The notes beneath the pieces were generated by a model, which saw only the letters and a list, made by a program, of their open reading frames with translations, was not told where the DNA came from and did no database searches. This document shows positions 46,501 through 55,227 of a DNA stretch of 64,000 nt, one piece after another. The stretch spans positions 62,001 through 126,000 of the forward strand of contig NZ_PEBU01000012.1 of the NCBI RefSeq assembly GCF_002887595.1, given 5' to 3'. Position 1 is the stretch's first letter. Each line of letters starts with the position of its first letter. The stretch is from Bowmanella denitrificans. Its GTDB lineage: Bacteria > Pseudomonadota > Gammaproteobacteria > Enterobacterales > Alteromonadaceae. Position numbers and translations under genes: made by a program.

Positions 46501-47415
46501 ATGCCACCCAGTTTGCGCCATTTTCTGATTATTCTTAACCCGCTGGCCAATGGTAATGCCAATCGCTATTTACGGACTTTGCTCAGCGCCTTGCAGCAAC
46601 TTGGCGATACCTATGATATTTGGCAAACCACAGCCAATGAGCAAGCTAACCTACGCCATCTGCAACAATGCCGTGAGCAATATACTGACTGGGTGGTATT
46701 GGGCGGCGACGGCACCCTGAATCTGGTGGTGAATGTTCTGGCGCACAGTGATATACCACTGGGCTTAATACCCTGTGGCAGTGGGAATGATTTTGCCCGA
46801 AATTTGTATGCTGGGCAGGACGACCCTGTGGCTGTGGTGGTGGGGGAATACTGCAAAAAAGTCGATCTTGGCCTGTGCAATGAACGTTATTTTGCTAATG
46901 TGCTTGGAGTGGGATTTGATGGTGCGGTGGTAGCCAGTCTCTATAATGACCAACCAAGACGATTTCGTCGCTGGCGCTATTTGCAAGCTGCGCTGATTAA
47001 GCTTTTTACTTACCCCGAGCAGGAGCTTCATCTGACCAGCAGCAAGATTAAAAGAGAACCCGCATTTATCGCTGCCTTTGCCAATGGGCGTTATTTTGGC
47101 GGTGGTATGCAGATAGCCCCGCAGGCGCATTTAGACGACAATATGCTGGATTGCGTCTGGGTAGGTCACACTTCTTTACCCAAAAAACTTTACTACCTGA
47201 GTCGAATATTCAGTGGCTCTCATATTCGTGCATCGGCCGTGGACTACTGGCAGGACAGTGCCTTTGAAATACACACTGCAGGATTACCTATCGAGGGGGA
47301 CGGTGAGTTCTTTGGCGTAACACCTGCCCAAGTTTGTGTTGTACCTGGGGCTTTATGTCTGAAAGTGCCTTGCGTGGGGGACAGGGTCAATACCGACCCT
47401 GTCTGTCAGGATTAG
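46501..47415 (+). CDS. Diacylglycerol kinase-like lipid kinase (DAGK_cat)
   Basis: 304 residues. The nucleotide-binding signatures are VVLGGDGTLNLVVN and PCGSGNDFARN; GVGFDGAVVASL follows. Such kinases (YegS/DgkB type) phosphorylate lipids at the membrane. ATG 46501 is preferred; a GTG at 46471 would add 10 residues. Converges on ohr with a 4-bp overlap of the stop codons. Confidence 0.9.
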   Translation: MPPSLRHFLIILNPLANGNANRYLRTLLSALQQLGDTYDIWQTTANEQANLRHLQQCREQYTDWVVLGGDGTLNLVVNVLAHSDIPLGLIPCGSGNDFARNLYAGQDDPVAVVVGEYCKKVDLGLCNERYFANVLGVGFDGAVVASLYNDQPRRFRRWRYLQAALIKLFTYPEQELHLTSSKIKREPAFIAAFANGRYFGGGMQIAPQAHLDDNMLDCVWVGHTSLPKKLYYLSRIFSGSHIRASAVDYWQDSAFEIHTAGLPIEGDGEFFGVTPAQVCVVPGALCLKVPCVGDRVNTDPVCQD

Positions 47416-47831
47416 ACTTCCACATGCAGGCGTACATCAACGTTACCGCGAGTGGCATTGGAATAAGGGCAAACCTTATGCGCTGCAGCCACTAACGCCT
47501 CGGCCACTGCTTGCTCCAACCCTGGCAACTGGATAAACAAGTCAATATCCAAACCGAATCCGCCTTCAATCTGGCCGATGCCTACTTCGGCACGAATAAT
47601 CAGATTGGTTGGTAGTGCCTGTTTTTTACCAGCGGCAACAAACTTTAAGGCGCCAATAAAACAGGCAGAGTAACCCGCTGCGAATAACTGTTCCGGGTTA
47701 GTGGCATTACCACCGGCACCACCTAATTCTTTTGGGGTCGTGAGTTTCAGATCCAAAATGCCGTCGCTGGATTTGGCTTGGCCATCACGGCCACCGGTTG
47801 AAGTAACGCTGGCTTTGTATAGTACTTGCAT
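47412..47831 (-). CDS. ohr: Organic hydroperoxide resistance protein Ohr
   Basis: Thiol peroxidase reducing organic hydroperoxides. 139 residues of the OsmC/Ohr family; the catalytic pair is C57 in AAGYSACFIGALKF and C121 in HKVCPYSNAT. AAATCATT and a weak GAGGAAAT precede the ATG. It lies downstream of ohrR on the same strand, with a palindromic candidate operator between them. Confidence 0.95.
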   Translation of the reverse strand: MQVLYKASVTSTGGRDGQAKSSDGILDLKLTTPKELGGAGGNATNPEQLFAAGYSACFIGALKFVAAGKKQALPTNLIIRAEVGIGQIEGGFGLDIDLFIQLPGLEQAVAEALVAAAHKVCPYSNATRGNVDVRLHVEV

Positions 47832-47881
47832 AATGATTTCCTCGTATAACTGAACAGGGGTTGTTGGTCTACGAGAAATAA

Positions 47882-47910
47882 GTTATCGTAGTAATAATTA
47901 TCGCGATAAC
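47882..47910. promoter_or_regulatory. Candidate OhrR operator upstream of ohr
   Basis: TTATCGCGATAA (47898-47909) is a perfect 12-bp palindrome, and GTTATCG (47882-47888) repeats one arm, giving GTTATCG/CGATAAC over 29 bp. It sits about 50-80 bp upstream of ohr. It is a plausible binding site for the MarR-type OhrR; the match is by palindromic form and position only. Confidence 0.6.
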
Positions 47911-47975
47911 ATTAAAAAGCGATGAAACTAATCAATAAATTAGATTCAGGTTTATCCAGTTGAAATATAAATATT

Positions 47976-48428
47976 TTATCCACTTGAAGCTTGGCTGAGA
48001 TTGGCGCGCAGACTATCCAGTTGCTGTTTCAGACTGGCCAGTTGTTCAAGCTGCAAGCCACTGGCGCAGAGCACTTCACCCGGTAACTGCTGCGCCTGGT
48101 CACGCATGGCCTTGCCTTGGTCGGTTAAATACAACTGCACCCGGCGTTCATCTTCAGCACTGCGACGCCTTTCCAGCAGGCCCTGATTCTCCAGGCGTTT
48201 GATGACCGGGCTCAGTGCGCCCAGATCTTGCTGAAGGCGTTTACCCATATCGGTGGATGTCAGACCGTCTTCCTCCCATAGCACCAGCATCATCAAGTAC
48301 TGCGGATAGGTCAGTCCCAGACGGTTGAGCAGTGGTTTATAGAGTTTTCCCATCGCCAGGGAGGTAGAGTACAAGGCAAAACAGAGTTGATTGTCCAGTC
48401 GCAGGGCTTCGCAGGGCGTGCTGTTCAT
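47976..48428 (-). CDS. ohrR: OhrR, MarR-family peroxide-sensing repressor
   Basis: 150 residues from ATG 48428 (AGGAGTT upstream). The reactive cysteine is C16 in LDNQLCFALYS, the hallmark of OhrR; the winged helix (DLGALSPVIKRLENQGLLERRRSAEDERRVQLYLT) is MarR-like. Oxidation of the cysteine by organic peroxides should release it from DNA and induce ohr. A longer frame from 48578 has no support. Confidence 0.95.
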   Translation of the reverse strand: MNSTPCEALRLDNQLCFALYSTSLAMGKLYKPLLNRLGLTYPQYLMMLVLWEEDGLTSTDMGKRLQQDLGALSPVIKRLENQGLLERRRSAEDERRVQLYLTDQGKAMRDQAQQLPGEVLCASGLQLEQLASLKQQLDSLRANLSQASSG

Positions 48429-48516
48429 GTGAACTCCTAAGGGTAGCAATACCCTGAATATCCTGCCTTGGCAGACTTTTTTCAAGTAGTTTGCTGAGTT
48501 ACCAGCTGACCTGATA

Positions 48517-48975
48517 TTAAACCCATCGCCACTCTGGGGTTGGTTGTAAAGCAATATATAGCTCATGAGCGGGTTCATCAGCGCCTTGGCTATAACCGAA
48601 ATCCAGTTTCAGGTCTGACACTGGCATATGCTGAGCTCTGGCCCAATTCAACATAGCGGCAAAAGAATCGGCGATAGCGGTCGCAGGGCCGCTATGAGTG
48701 TAATGTATATAACTGGCGGGAGGAATGCAGACGGCAGCCATACCTGTGGGTACCGCTGCAGATGCCGTGACCTGGCAGCTGACCAATTGCTGATAAAGTC
48801 CCTTCTGACATTGCAGTGATGCATCGACCAGAATAGGGTCTGGATCCTGATCAATTTCCCACAGTCGGCCAAACAACTGTTGCCAGGCTTGTGGCATCTG
48901 TAGCCACAATGCGTCCCAGGGGGCTTTAACACTAATCCCCAACAACATAATCTGTGGCTGTGTAACAATGTCCAT
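48517..48975 (-). CDS. GyrI-like / effector-binding domain protein
   Basis: 152 residues from ATG 48975 (AAGGAG 5 nt upstream). No DNA-binding domain; the sequence has the SOUL/GyrI small-molecule binding style (the MQLxxR-like SYIHYTHSGPATAIADSFAAMLNW segment, then a C-terminal HELYIALQPTPEW). Members bind small molecules or DNA gyrase. Separate from the MarR gene by 88 bp. A longer frame running into the tandem array upstream is not real. Confidence 0.7.
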   Translation of the reverse strand: MDIVTQPQIMLLGISVKAPWDALWLQMPQAWQQLFGRLWEIDQDPDPILVDASLQCQKGLYQQLVSCQVTASAAVPTGMAAVCIPPASYIHYTHSGPATAIADSFAAMLNWARAQHMPVSDLKLDFGYSQGADEPAHELYIALQPTPEWRWV

Positions 48976-49098
48976 CTTTGCTCCTTGCTTGTCAGTGCTA
49001 CCACTGGGCAACCAGTAGGACATTACTGAATATCTGAGATTTTTACAAAAAAATAACAAGTGTTGCGTGGGATTTCTGTCAAAAAATGTAATCTGGGG

Positions 49099-49154
<56 letters not shown>

Positions 49155-49187
49155 TTGATCCGCCCCTTTTAGTCGCAAAGGGCGATT

Positions 49188-49205
49188 GTTGGACTTAAGT
49201 CCAAC
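49188..49205. repeat. 18-bp perfect palindrome
   Basis: GTTGGACTTAAGTCCAAC is a perfect palindrome, followed by CTACG and then GTTGGG. It resembles a repeat seen dispersed in gammaproteobacterial genomes; I cannot verify copy number from one window. Confidence 0.7.
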
Positions 49206-49252
49206 CTACGTTGGGTAAGCCTGAGCCAGGCAGTTCTGTGTAACAGGTCAGC

Positions 49253-50032
49253 TTATGGTTTTGAGTCCAATGCCAGACCCAGCAGGTGGAAGTACTCTGC
49301 TAGTTGTTGTGCAAGCTGGTGGCGTAAGGGCTGCACTGGATACAGCCCTATTTCAGCTTCACGACTTTGTTTTGTGCCCTGCACCAGAAAAGCATTCTTC
49401 AGGCTGTGATCCTGAATCATGGCTTCAAACGCTCTGGCCGCCAGCTCTTGTGGCTGCGCGTAATAGAAAATATTTAACTTCTTGTCGATGGCCACGGCGC
49501 GCTTAAGGTACTCACTGCCCTGACCATTCTGCAGGAAGCATATCTGGAAATATTGGCAGAGGCGCTGATTTAGTGGATGAGGGATGAGTTTACGGCCTTT
49601 CAGCCAGCAATCCGAGGCAAAGTCATGTGGGCTGGCATCGGCAAAAAGTTTGCGGCAGATGTAATGATCAAAGGCATGAAACCATTCGTGGGCCAGTGCA
49701 CCACCTCCAGCATTTTTAGCCAGTGCCAGGGTGCGGCTGGTGGATTCGTAATGTGCACTGCTGTGTTTGTTGCCGCCGGTGCCAAAAGCCAGCGACAAGG
49801 TACCGTTTAAGGAGATCACCTGTTCCGGTACCGCCAGAATAGTCAACAAATCGCAAAACGCATCGAAAAATAAATTGGCTGCCAGTTGCTGTTCTTGTTT
49901 GCTGACCCATTTACCAATGCTGACAGTGCGAAAGCCAAAAGTCCGCACAATATCAGCAAATCCAACATCCTGACCTTCCCTGTGATCCGCCCCGTTACGA
50001 AAATACGGGCGATGCAGTCTGGACTCTGTCAT
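49253..50032 (-). CDS. CLCA_X family protein with HExxH motif
   Basis: 259 residues, no signal peptide. HEWFH lies at 115-119 followed by AFDHYIC, a zincin-like pattern, and a LPD1-like/CLCA_X resemblance is seen across the middle (SLAFGTGGNKHSSAHYE, ELAARAFEAMIQ). Enzymatic activity is unproven. It is the last gene of a tight cluster, 3 bp after folM. Confidence 0.8.
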   Translation of the reverse strand: MTESRLHRPYFRNGADHREGQDVGFADIVRTFGFRTVSIGKWVSKQEQQLAANLFFDAFCDLLTILAVPEQVISLNGTLSLAFGTGGNKHSSAHYESTSRTLALAKNAGGGALAHEWFHAFDHYICRKLFADASPHDFASDCWLKGRKLIPHPLNQRLCQYFQICFLQNGQGSEYLKRAVAIDKKLNIFYYAQPQELAARAFEAMIQDHSLKNAFLVQGTKQSREAEIGLYPVQPLRHQLAQQLAEYFHLLGLALDSKP

Positions 50033-50035
50033 TAA

Positions 50036-50743
50036 TCAGGGCAGGTTCAGGTGACGGCCACCATCCAGCGGTATGACACGGCCTGTCACGTAGTCGGATG
50101 ACAACAGCCAGTCAATAGTTTTAAGCACTTCCTGTTCGCCAGGCTCAATACCCAGCAGCGACTTTTGCAGGGTTTTTTGCCGATATGCGGCATCGTCCCA
50201 TTCATTGAAGCAAATCAGGGCCGGGGCAATGGCATTGACCTTTATGCCTGGCGCCAGTTTGCGGGCAAAGGACAGGGTCAGATTTTCCAGTGCCGCCTTG
50301 GATGCAGCATAAGCCATATGTTTGGCACTGCCGGTTTGGGCGACAAAATCGGTCATATGAATAATATCGGCTTTTTCAGCACAGAGCAGGGGCGACAGGG
50401 CTTGGTTGATTAGAAACGGGGCTTTGGCATGGATGGTCATCATGGCATCAAACACCCCGTCAGGATCGCTGTCATTATCGGCATGCCAGTCTGAGGCATT
50501 ATGGATAATCGCGCGCAGTTCGCTGTAGCGCCCCTGCACCTGCTCGATAAACGTCTGCACCCCTTTTGCACTGGCAAAATCGGCCTGGATACAGTCTATG
50601 CCACTATTTTGCAGTTCGTCTATCAGGGGGCGATAGCGGCGGTAACTGATGACTACCTGGTGCCCTTGTTGATGCAGGGCCTTGGCGCAATACAGACCAA
50701 TACGCTGGGCAGCGCCGGTTATCAGAATGGGGGCTTGCTTCAT
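50036..50743 (-). CDS. folM: Dihydromonapterin reductase FolM
   Basis: 235 residues of SDR type: ITGAAQRIGLYCAKAL (cofactor), HNASDWH in the FolM position, MTDFVAQTG, and Tyr/Lys in YAASKAALENL. FolM makes tetrahydromonapterin or reduces dihydrofolate. The C-terminal VTGRVIPLDGGRHL fits. It lies 3 bp after fldB and 3 bp before the CLCA_X gene, so the three are almost certainly one transcript. Confidence 0.88.
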   Translation of the reverse strand: MKQAPILITGAAQRIGLYCAKALHQQGHQVVISYRRYRPLIDELQNSGIDCIQADFASAKGVQTFIEQVQGRYSELRAIIHNASDWHADNDSDPDGVFDAMMTIHAKAPFLINQALSPLLCAEKADIIHMTDFVAQTGSAKHMAYAASKAALENLTLSFARKLAPGIKVNAIAPALICFNEWDDAAYRQKTLQKSLLGIEPGEQEVLKTIDWLLSSDYVTGRVIPLDGGRHLNLP

Positions 50744-50746
50744 TGC

Positions 50747-51283
50747 TTATTCATTCACTTGTTGCAGTTCATCCAACAGTTGGTTGACCCACTGATGGAT
50801 GCGGGCATCGGTTTGCTCAAATTGGTTTTCATCGTCCAGCGACAAGCCGACAAAATAACTGCCATCTTCTGTTAGCGCTTTAGATGCGCTGAATTCATAG
50901 CCCTGATTGGGCCAGTAGCCAATAACCTGGCAACCCAGCAGCAGAAGCTCGTCATGTAACATACCCAGAGCGTCCTGGAACCAGTCGGCGTAACCCAGTT
51001 GGTCGCCAAGCCCATACAAGGCAACGGTTTTACCATTTAAGTCCAGTTGGCGGATATCCTGCCAATGTGACTCCCAGTCTTCCTGCAGCTCACCAAAGTC
51101 CCAGGTGGAAATACCAAAAATCAGAATGTCATAGTGCTGAGTTTCTGTCAGCGGAACATCTTTGATGTTGTGCAAGTCCACCCATTCCTCACCCAATGCG
51201 GCACGGATTTTTTCACCTGCCATCTCGGTATAACAGGTGGTGGAGCCATAAAAAAGTCCAATCTTTATACTGCTGTCTGTCAT
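50747..51283 (-). CDS. fldB: Flavodoxin FldB
   Basis: 178 residues; the FMN phosphate loop is GLFYGSTTCYTEM (8-20) and the second loop is around IFGISTWDFGELQEDW. Carries electrons at low potential in the cytoplasm. In enterobacteria fldB also lies near xerD, and here xerD starts 731 bp away on the other strand. Confidence 0.92.
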   Translation of the reverse strand: MTDSSIKIGLFYGSTTCYTEMAGEKIRAALGEEWVDLHNIKDVPLTETQHYDILIFGISTWDFGELQEDWESHWQDIRQLDLNGKTVALYGLGDQLGYADWFQDALGMLHDELLLLGCQVIGYWPNQGYEFSASKALTEDGSYFVGLSLDDENQFEQTDARIHQWVNQLLDELQQVNE

Positions 51284-51346
51284 TGCCTGGAGTTTCTGTA
51301 AAACCGGGCCGCTATTGTGCCAGAGAAAGCCTTTGTCTGCATGGCC

Positions 51347-51835
51347 CTACAAGCCCAATTGCTTAATATGGGCTTCCATTTCTGCACCGATTTTTTCACG
51401 CATCTGCACCAGACGCAGCGCAGACTCGCGTAAATACTTGTCTTCTTCGGTTTGTGGCAACCATTCCGGGACGGCGGTGGGCTTACCTTGCTCATCAACC
51501 GCCACCATAATCACAATGCAGTGGGTAGTAAGCAGGCGCTCACTCAGCTTGGGATCCCCCGCCATAACATCCAGCGCCAGATGCATGGACGTGCGGCCTG
51601 TATAGATTATCCGCGCTCTGACTTCCACCAGGCTGCCCACCTGAATCGGCCTCACAAAACGAATGCCACCTGCATAAGCGGTGATACAATACTTACCACT
51701 CCAGCCAGCCGCACAAGCGTAAGCGGCCAGGTCTATCCATTTCATCACCGCCCCGCCATGTACTTTGCCACCAAAGTTGACATCGGCCGGTTCGGCCAGA
51801 AATCTTAACGTTAGTTCTCGTTGTTCGCCTGCCAT
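51347..51835 (-). CDS. Acyl-CoA thioesterase (hotdog fold, YciA-like)
   Basis: 162 residues; the hotdog helix motif is ADVNFGGKVHGGAVMKWIDLAAYACA with the conserved N/G-x-H region, then RARIIYTGRTSMHLALDV. Hydrolyses acyl-CoAs; the chain length is unknown. It lies 63 bp upstream of fldB on the same strand and may head that operon. Confidence 0.9.
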   Translation of the reverse strand: MAGEQRELTLRFLAEPADVNFGGKVHGGAVMKWIDLAAYACAAGWSGKYCITAYAGGIRFVRPIQVGSLVEVRARIIYTGRTSMHLALDVMAGDPKLSERLLTTHCIVIMVAVDEQGKPTAVPEWLPQTEEDKYLRESALRLVQMREKIGAEMEAHIKQLGL

Positions 51836-52014
51836 TTAGCACCTCCAGTAGCACGGTGAGTTAGCCTTGTCTCCGGCAAATAAAGCGGCTGAAATTTATA
51901 TGCAAAAGATAAGCAGCCGGACTCAATTCAGCCAGATTTTATAACTAGATATAGGCTAAGATAGCGCGGCAAATAAGTCGTGGGATACAGATATTGGCTA
52001 TAAAAAAGCAAGCA

Positions 52015-52917
52015 ATGGAAATATCTGCCGGAGATCAGACGCAGATTGACGGTTTTATTGATGCATTGTGGTTAGAAAAAGGCCTGAGTGACAATACCTT
52101 GTCTGCCTATCGCACTGATTTGGTCAAGTTCTGTCAGTTCCTTGCAACGCAATCGGTAGAGCTGGCCCTGGTTCAGAGTGAGCATATTCAGGCTTATCTT
52201 GCCTGGCGCTATGACCAGCAGTTGTCGGAGCGTAGCAACGCCCGTTTCTTATCCAGCCTGAGGGCTTACTTCGCCTATCTGTTGCGGGAAAAACAGCGCC
52301 AGGATGACCCAACCGCCATTCTGCAGAATCCCAAGTTGGGTAAACCACTGCCGAAAACCTTATCGGAACGCCAGGTTGAGCGCTTACTTGAAGCGCCGAA
52401 TATTGATGATGCGGTGCAGCTCAGAGACAAGGCCATGTTGGAACTCTTGTATGCCACCGGGCTGAGGGTTAGCGAACTGGTCGGGCTCAAACTTGGACAG
52501 ATAAGCACGGTGCAGGGTGTTATCCGGGTGACAGGTAAAGGCAATAAAGACAGATTAGTGCCGATGGGGGAGGTGGCACTGGAGTGGTTACAAACTTACC
52601 TGAAACAGGGGCGTGCATTGCTGCTGAAACAGCAAACCGATGTACTGTTTCCTTCCAGTCGCGGTCAGCAGATGACGCGTCAGACTTTCTGGCACCGGAT
52701 TAAATACTATGCGCCCCAGGCCGGAATTGCGCTGCAGAACCTATCTCCTCACACCCTGCGCCATGCCTTTGCCACCCATTTACTTAATCACGGCGCAGAT
52801 CTGCGCGTGGTGCAAATGTTATTAGGGCATTCCGATTTATCCACCACCCAGATTTATACTCATGTAGCCACCGAGCGTTTGCAAAGCCTTATCGACGAAC
52901 ATCATCCCAGAGGCTGA
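52015..52917 (+). CDS. xerD: Tyrosine recombinase XerD
   Basis: Site-specific recombinase that resolves chromosome dimers with XerC at dif. The ATG at 52015 gives 300 residues, the usual length; a TTG at 51994 would add seven. Catalytic residues appear in ATGLRVSELVGL (Arg), HTLRHAFATHLL (His, Arg), LGHSDLSTTQIYTHV (His and the nucleophile Tyr). No dif site is visible here. Confidence 0.94.
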   Translation: MEISAGDQTQIDGFIDALWLEKGLSDNTLSAYRTDLVKFCQFLATQSVELALVQSEHIQAYLAWRYDQQLSERSNARFLSSLRAYFAYLLREKQRQDDPTAILQNPKLGKPLPKTLSERQVERLLEAPNIDDAVQLRDKAMLELLYATGLRVSELVGLKLGQISTVQGVIRVTGKGNKDRLVPMGEVALEWLQTYLKQGRALLLKQQTDVLFPSSRGQQMTRQTFWHRIKYYAPQAGIALQNLSPHTLRHAFATHLLNHGADLRVVQMLLGHSDLSTTQIYTHVATERLQSLIDEHHPRG

Positions 52918-52945
52918 TTGGTTCTCAAGAAGGGCGAAGATATCG

Positions 52946-53611
52946 CTAAGGGTAGCGGGAAGCCCGGCGCGCTATCGGCAATAAAGCGGTTAGCATGATA
53001 ATGGGCAAGCCGATAAGACTTAGGCTGGCGATCTGCTCTGGTACACCTAACAGGATAAGCCCTTGTACAGGTTCGGCAGTATAACCACCCCAGAATACTA
53101 AATGGCGCAGCCCCAGCAGCGGTAACAGGCTGTACAGCAACATATCATAGGCCAGCATGGCGCCCAATATGCTGAGCTTTCTGACCACTCTGTGCGGTTT
53201 AAACAAACAAAGAACCAGCAGACATATTGTGGCTATTAACAGATTAGCGGCACTGCCGCAAAACATCACCCAGCCGTGTTGCGCCTGGCTAAGCGGTTCC
53301 TGCATGATGCGTGGGTTCCAAATGGCCAAGCCTTGCCAGTCCTGCATCAGGTTAAAGGCATAGTCTTGTTGTTTAAATGCGGATTCATTTTGGATGTAAC
53401 GCATATAGCCAAGGCCGTCACTGGACCAGGGCAAGTGTATCTGACCCGGCTTTGGATATAACTCTATCCCCGGCCAGATAAAAGCTTGTACATCGACTTG
53501 GGGGATGCATTTCACCGCCAGCACATGGCCGTACTCATGAATCAGCACCGAGACAAAGATAAAAACGGGTACAAGCAGCACCCTGGATAATAGGGTTTGG
53601 ATGCGTGACAC
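52946..53611 (-). CDS. Membrane metalloprotease-like protein with HEYGH
   Basis: About 221 residues with several hydrophobic segments. HEYGH at about 25-29 lies at the end of the first helix (VPVFIFVSVLIHEYGHVLAVK), as in M50 site-2-type proteases. The GTG at 53611 is preferred because AGGGA lies 7 nt before it; a TTG at 53659 adds 16 residues. I see no clear second motif (NPDG-like), so peptidase activity is uncertain. Confidence 0.7.
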   Translation of the reverse strand: MSRIQTLLSRVLLVPVFIFVSVLIHEYGHVLAVKCIPQVDVQAFIWPGIELYPKPGQIHLPWSSDGLGYMRYIQNESAFKQQDYAFNLMQDWQGLAIWNPRIMQEPLSQAQHGWVMFCGSAANLLIATICLLVLCLFKPHRVVRKLSILGAMLAYDMLLYSLLPLLGLRHLVFWGGYTAEPVQGLILLGVPEQIASLSLIGLPIIMLTALLPIARRASRYP

Positions 53612-53792
53612 TGGCCGTCCCTGGCTTGCGGTGAATACAGCTGCGACATTCAGTTGCAAAGAGAAGTTCCACTTTAACTCTTCTTTATACCCAGTTTTTA
53701 TAGTGATAACAGGCTGTTACACAAGGGAATTGGTGTTCTGCCGGATGCCGGGTAAGATGCACTTGGGGACGTTTCAAGCCATTGGAGTGTAT

Positions 53793-54236
53793 ATGGATAA
53801 GTTAGTGGTAAGTGATGACAAGGCGTTGCTGGATCAGCACAGAATCTATGATTTTCTGACTCATCAGAGTACCTGGGCAATGGGTATTTCGTTGTCTGTG
53901 GTGCAGAAATCCATACAGCACTCAATCTGTATCGGCGCTTATCTGGACGGTTTACAAGTGGGGTTTTGTCGCGTCATTACCGATCAGGCGACGTTTGCCA
54001 ATCTGGTGGATGTAGTGGTCTGGCCGGAATATCGTGGTATGGGGATTTCCCGCCGTTTGATGGAAGCCGTGTCGGAGCATCCTGCTTTACAAGGTGTACG
54101 CCGTTTTACTCTGGCTACATCAGATGCCCATGGGTTATATCAGAAATATGGCTTTACCGCGTTACACAAGCCACAGACCTTTATGGAAATTTATCGCCCC
54201 GACATTTACCAACGCGACACCCGGGAAACGGCCTGA
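53793..54236 (+). CDS. GNAT-family N-acetyltransferase
   Basis: 147 residues from ATG 53793 (GGAG upstream). The acetyl-CoA motif is VVVWPEYRGMGISRRLMEAV and the C-terminal YQKYGFTALHKPQTFMEI fits the GNAT fold. Substrate unknown. Its TGA overlaps the pdxH start by one base (TGATG), so translation is coupled. Confidence 0.9.
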   Translation: MDKLVVSDDKALLDQHRIYDFLTHQSTWAMGISLSVVQKSIQHSICIGAYLDGLQVGFCRVITDQATFANLVDVVVWPEYRGMGISRRLMEAVSEHPALQGVRRFTLATSDAHGLYQKYGFTALHKPQTFMEIYRPDIYQRDTRETA

Positions 54237-54814
54237 TGATTGACCCCATCAGTAAATTTCAGCGTTGGTGGCATGCTGCCCTGCACGATTCTCCGCTACA
54301 GCAAAAAAGCGCAGTATGTGTATCTACCGTGGATGCACAGGGAATACCTGATGGGCGTTTTGTTGACCTTAAAGCGGCGGATGAGCGCGGTTTTGTATTT
54401 TGTACAAACCTGGATTCCCCCAAAGGTCTGGCCATATCAGACAACCCTAATGTCGCCATGACCATATGGTGGGATCATATGGGGTATCAGGTGCGTATTG
54501 TTGGTCAGGCGCAAGCCTTTCAGGATAAAATGGCTGACCAATATTGGCACAGTCGCCATCGTGACGCGAAAATCAGCACGCTGGCATTGCAACAAAGTCA
54601 GCCAGTGGCAGACGAGCAACTGCTGTGGGAACAGGTGACTTGCTTCAGTGAGAAGTTTGCAGAGCAGGAAATCGCCCGTCCGGTCAATTGGGGGGGCTAT
54701 ACTGTGGTGCCTCAGCGCATTGAGTTTTTGACCTTTCGGGAATCACGCTTGCATCTTCGCGAGCTGTATATCAAACAACAACAAAGTTGGCATTATCAAT
54801 TGTTGCAGCCCTGA
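54236..54814 (+). CDS. pdxH: Pyridoxamine 5'-phosphate oxidase family protein
   Basis: Converts pyridoxine or pyridoxamine phosphate to PLP using FMN. 192 residues starting MIDPISKFQRWW. FMN and substrate contacts resemble PdxH (GIPDGRFVDLKAADERGFVFCTN, SPKGLAISDNPNVAMTIWWD, then RPVNWGGYTVVPQRIEFL). It lacks the full N-terminal extension of E. coli PdxH. It could be a paralogue with relaxed substrate; the family assignment is good and the symbol somewhat less certain. Confidence 0.82.
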   Translation: MIDPISKFQRWWHAALHDSPLQQKSAVCVSTVDAQGIPDGRFVDLKAADERGFVFCTNLDSPKGLAISDNPNVAMTIWWDHMGYQVRIVGQAQAFQDKMADQYWHSRHRDAKISTLALQQSQPVADEQLLWEQVTCFSEKFAEQEIARPVNWGGYTVVPQRIEFLTFRESRLHLRELYIKQQQSWHYQLLQP

Positions 54815-54871
54815 TTCTCTGCTGGAACGCGGTTGTCTGTCGCTCGCCACATTTGTATTTAAGGAAACATT

Positions 54872-55225
54872 ATGTCTAAGAAAGTCTACTGTATTGCTCA
54901 ATTCCAACCCAAACCGGGCAAGGAAGCGGAATTATTCAAGGTGCTGCAATCCCTTGAACCCAACACCCTGCGTGAAGACGGTTGTCTGCAATACGTGGTG
55001 ACCCGGCATCTCAGCAGTCCCTTTGCCGAGGGCAAAAGCTTCCCTATTGCCTTTAACGAAATCTGGGCCGATATGGCCAGTTTTGAAGCGCACTGCCAGC
55101 GTAAGGAAATTGCAGACTTCTTTGCGACTTACTGCGTGGCCGAAAATGGTTTAGCCGCGGATTGGAACGTCTGCATCTATAGCGATGAACCCAGTGATTT
55201 CGACGCCCCGCTGTTGGCTGGATAG
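54872..55225 (+). CDS. Antibiotic biosynthesis monooxygenase-domain protein
   Basis: 117 residues with an ABM fold (YgiN/quinol monooxygenase type): CIAQFQPKPGKEAELFKVLQSL, then FNEIWADMASFEAHCQRKEI. AAGGAAAC precedes the ATG. Function in this organism unknown. The next gene, a Crp-type regulator, starts 2 bp after its stop and may be cotranscribed. Confidence 0.85.
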   Translation: MSKKVYCIAQFQPKPGKEAELFKVLQSLEPNTLREDGCLQYVVTRHLSSPFAEGKSFPIAFNEIWADMASFEAHCQRKEIADFFATYCVAENGLAADWNVCIYSDEPSDFDAPLLAG

Positions 55226-55227
55226 AA

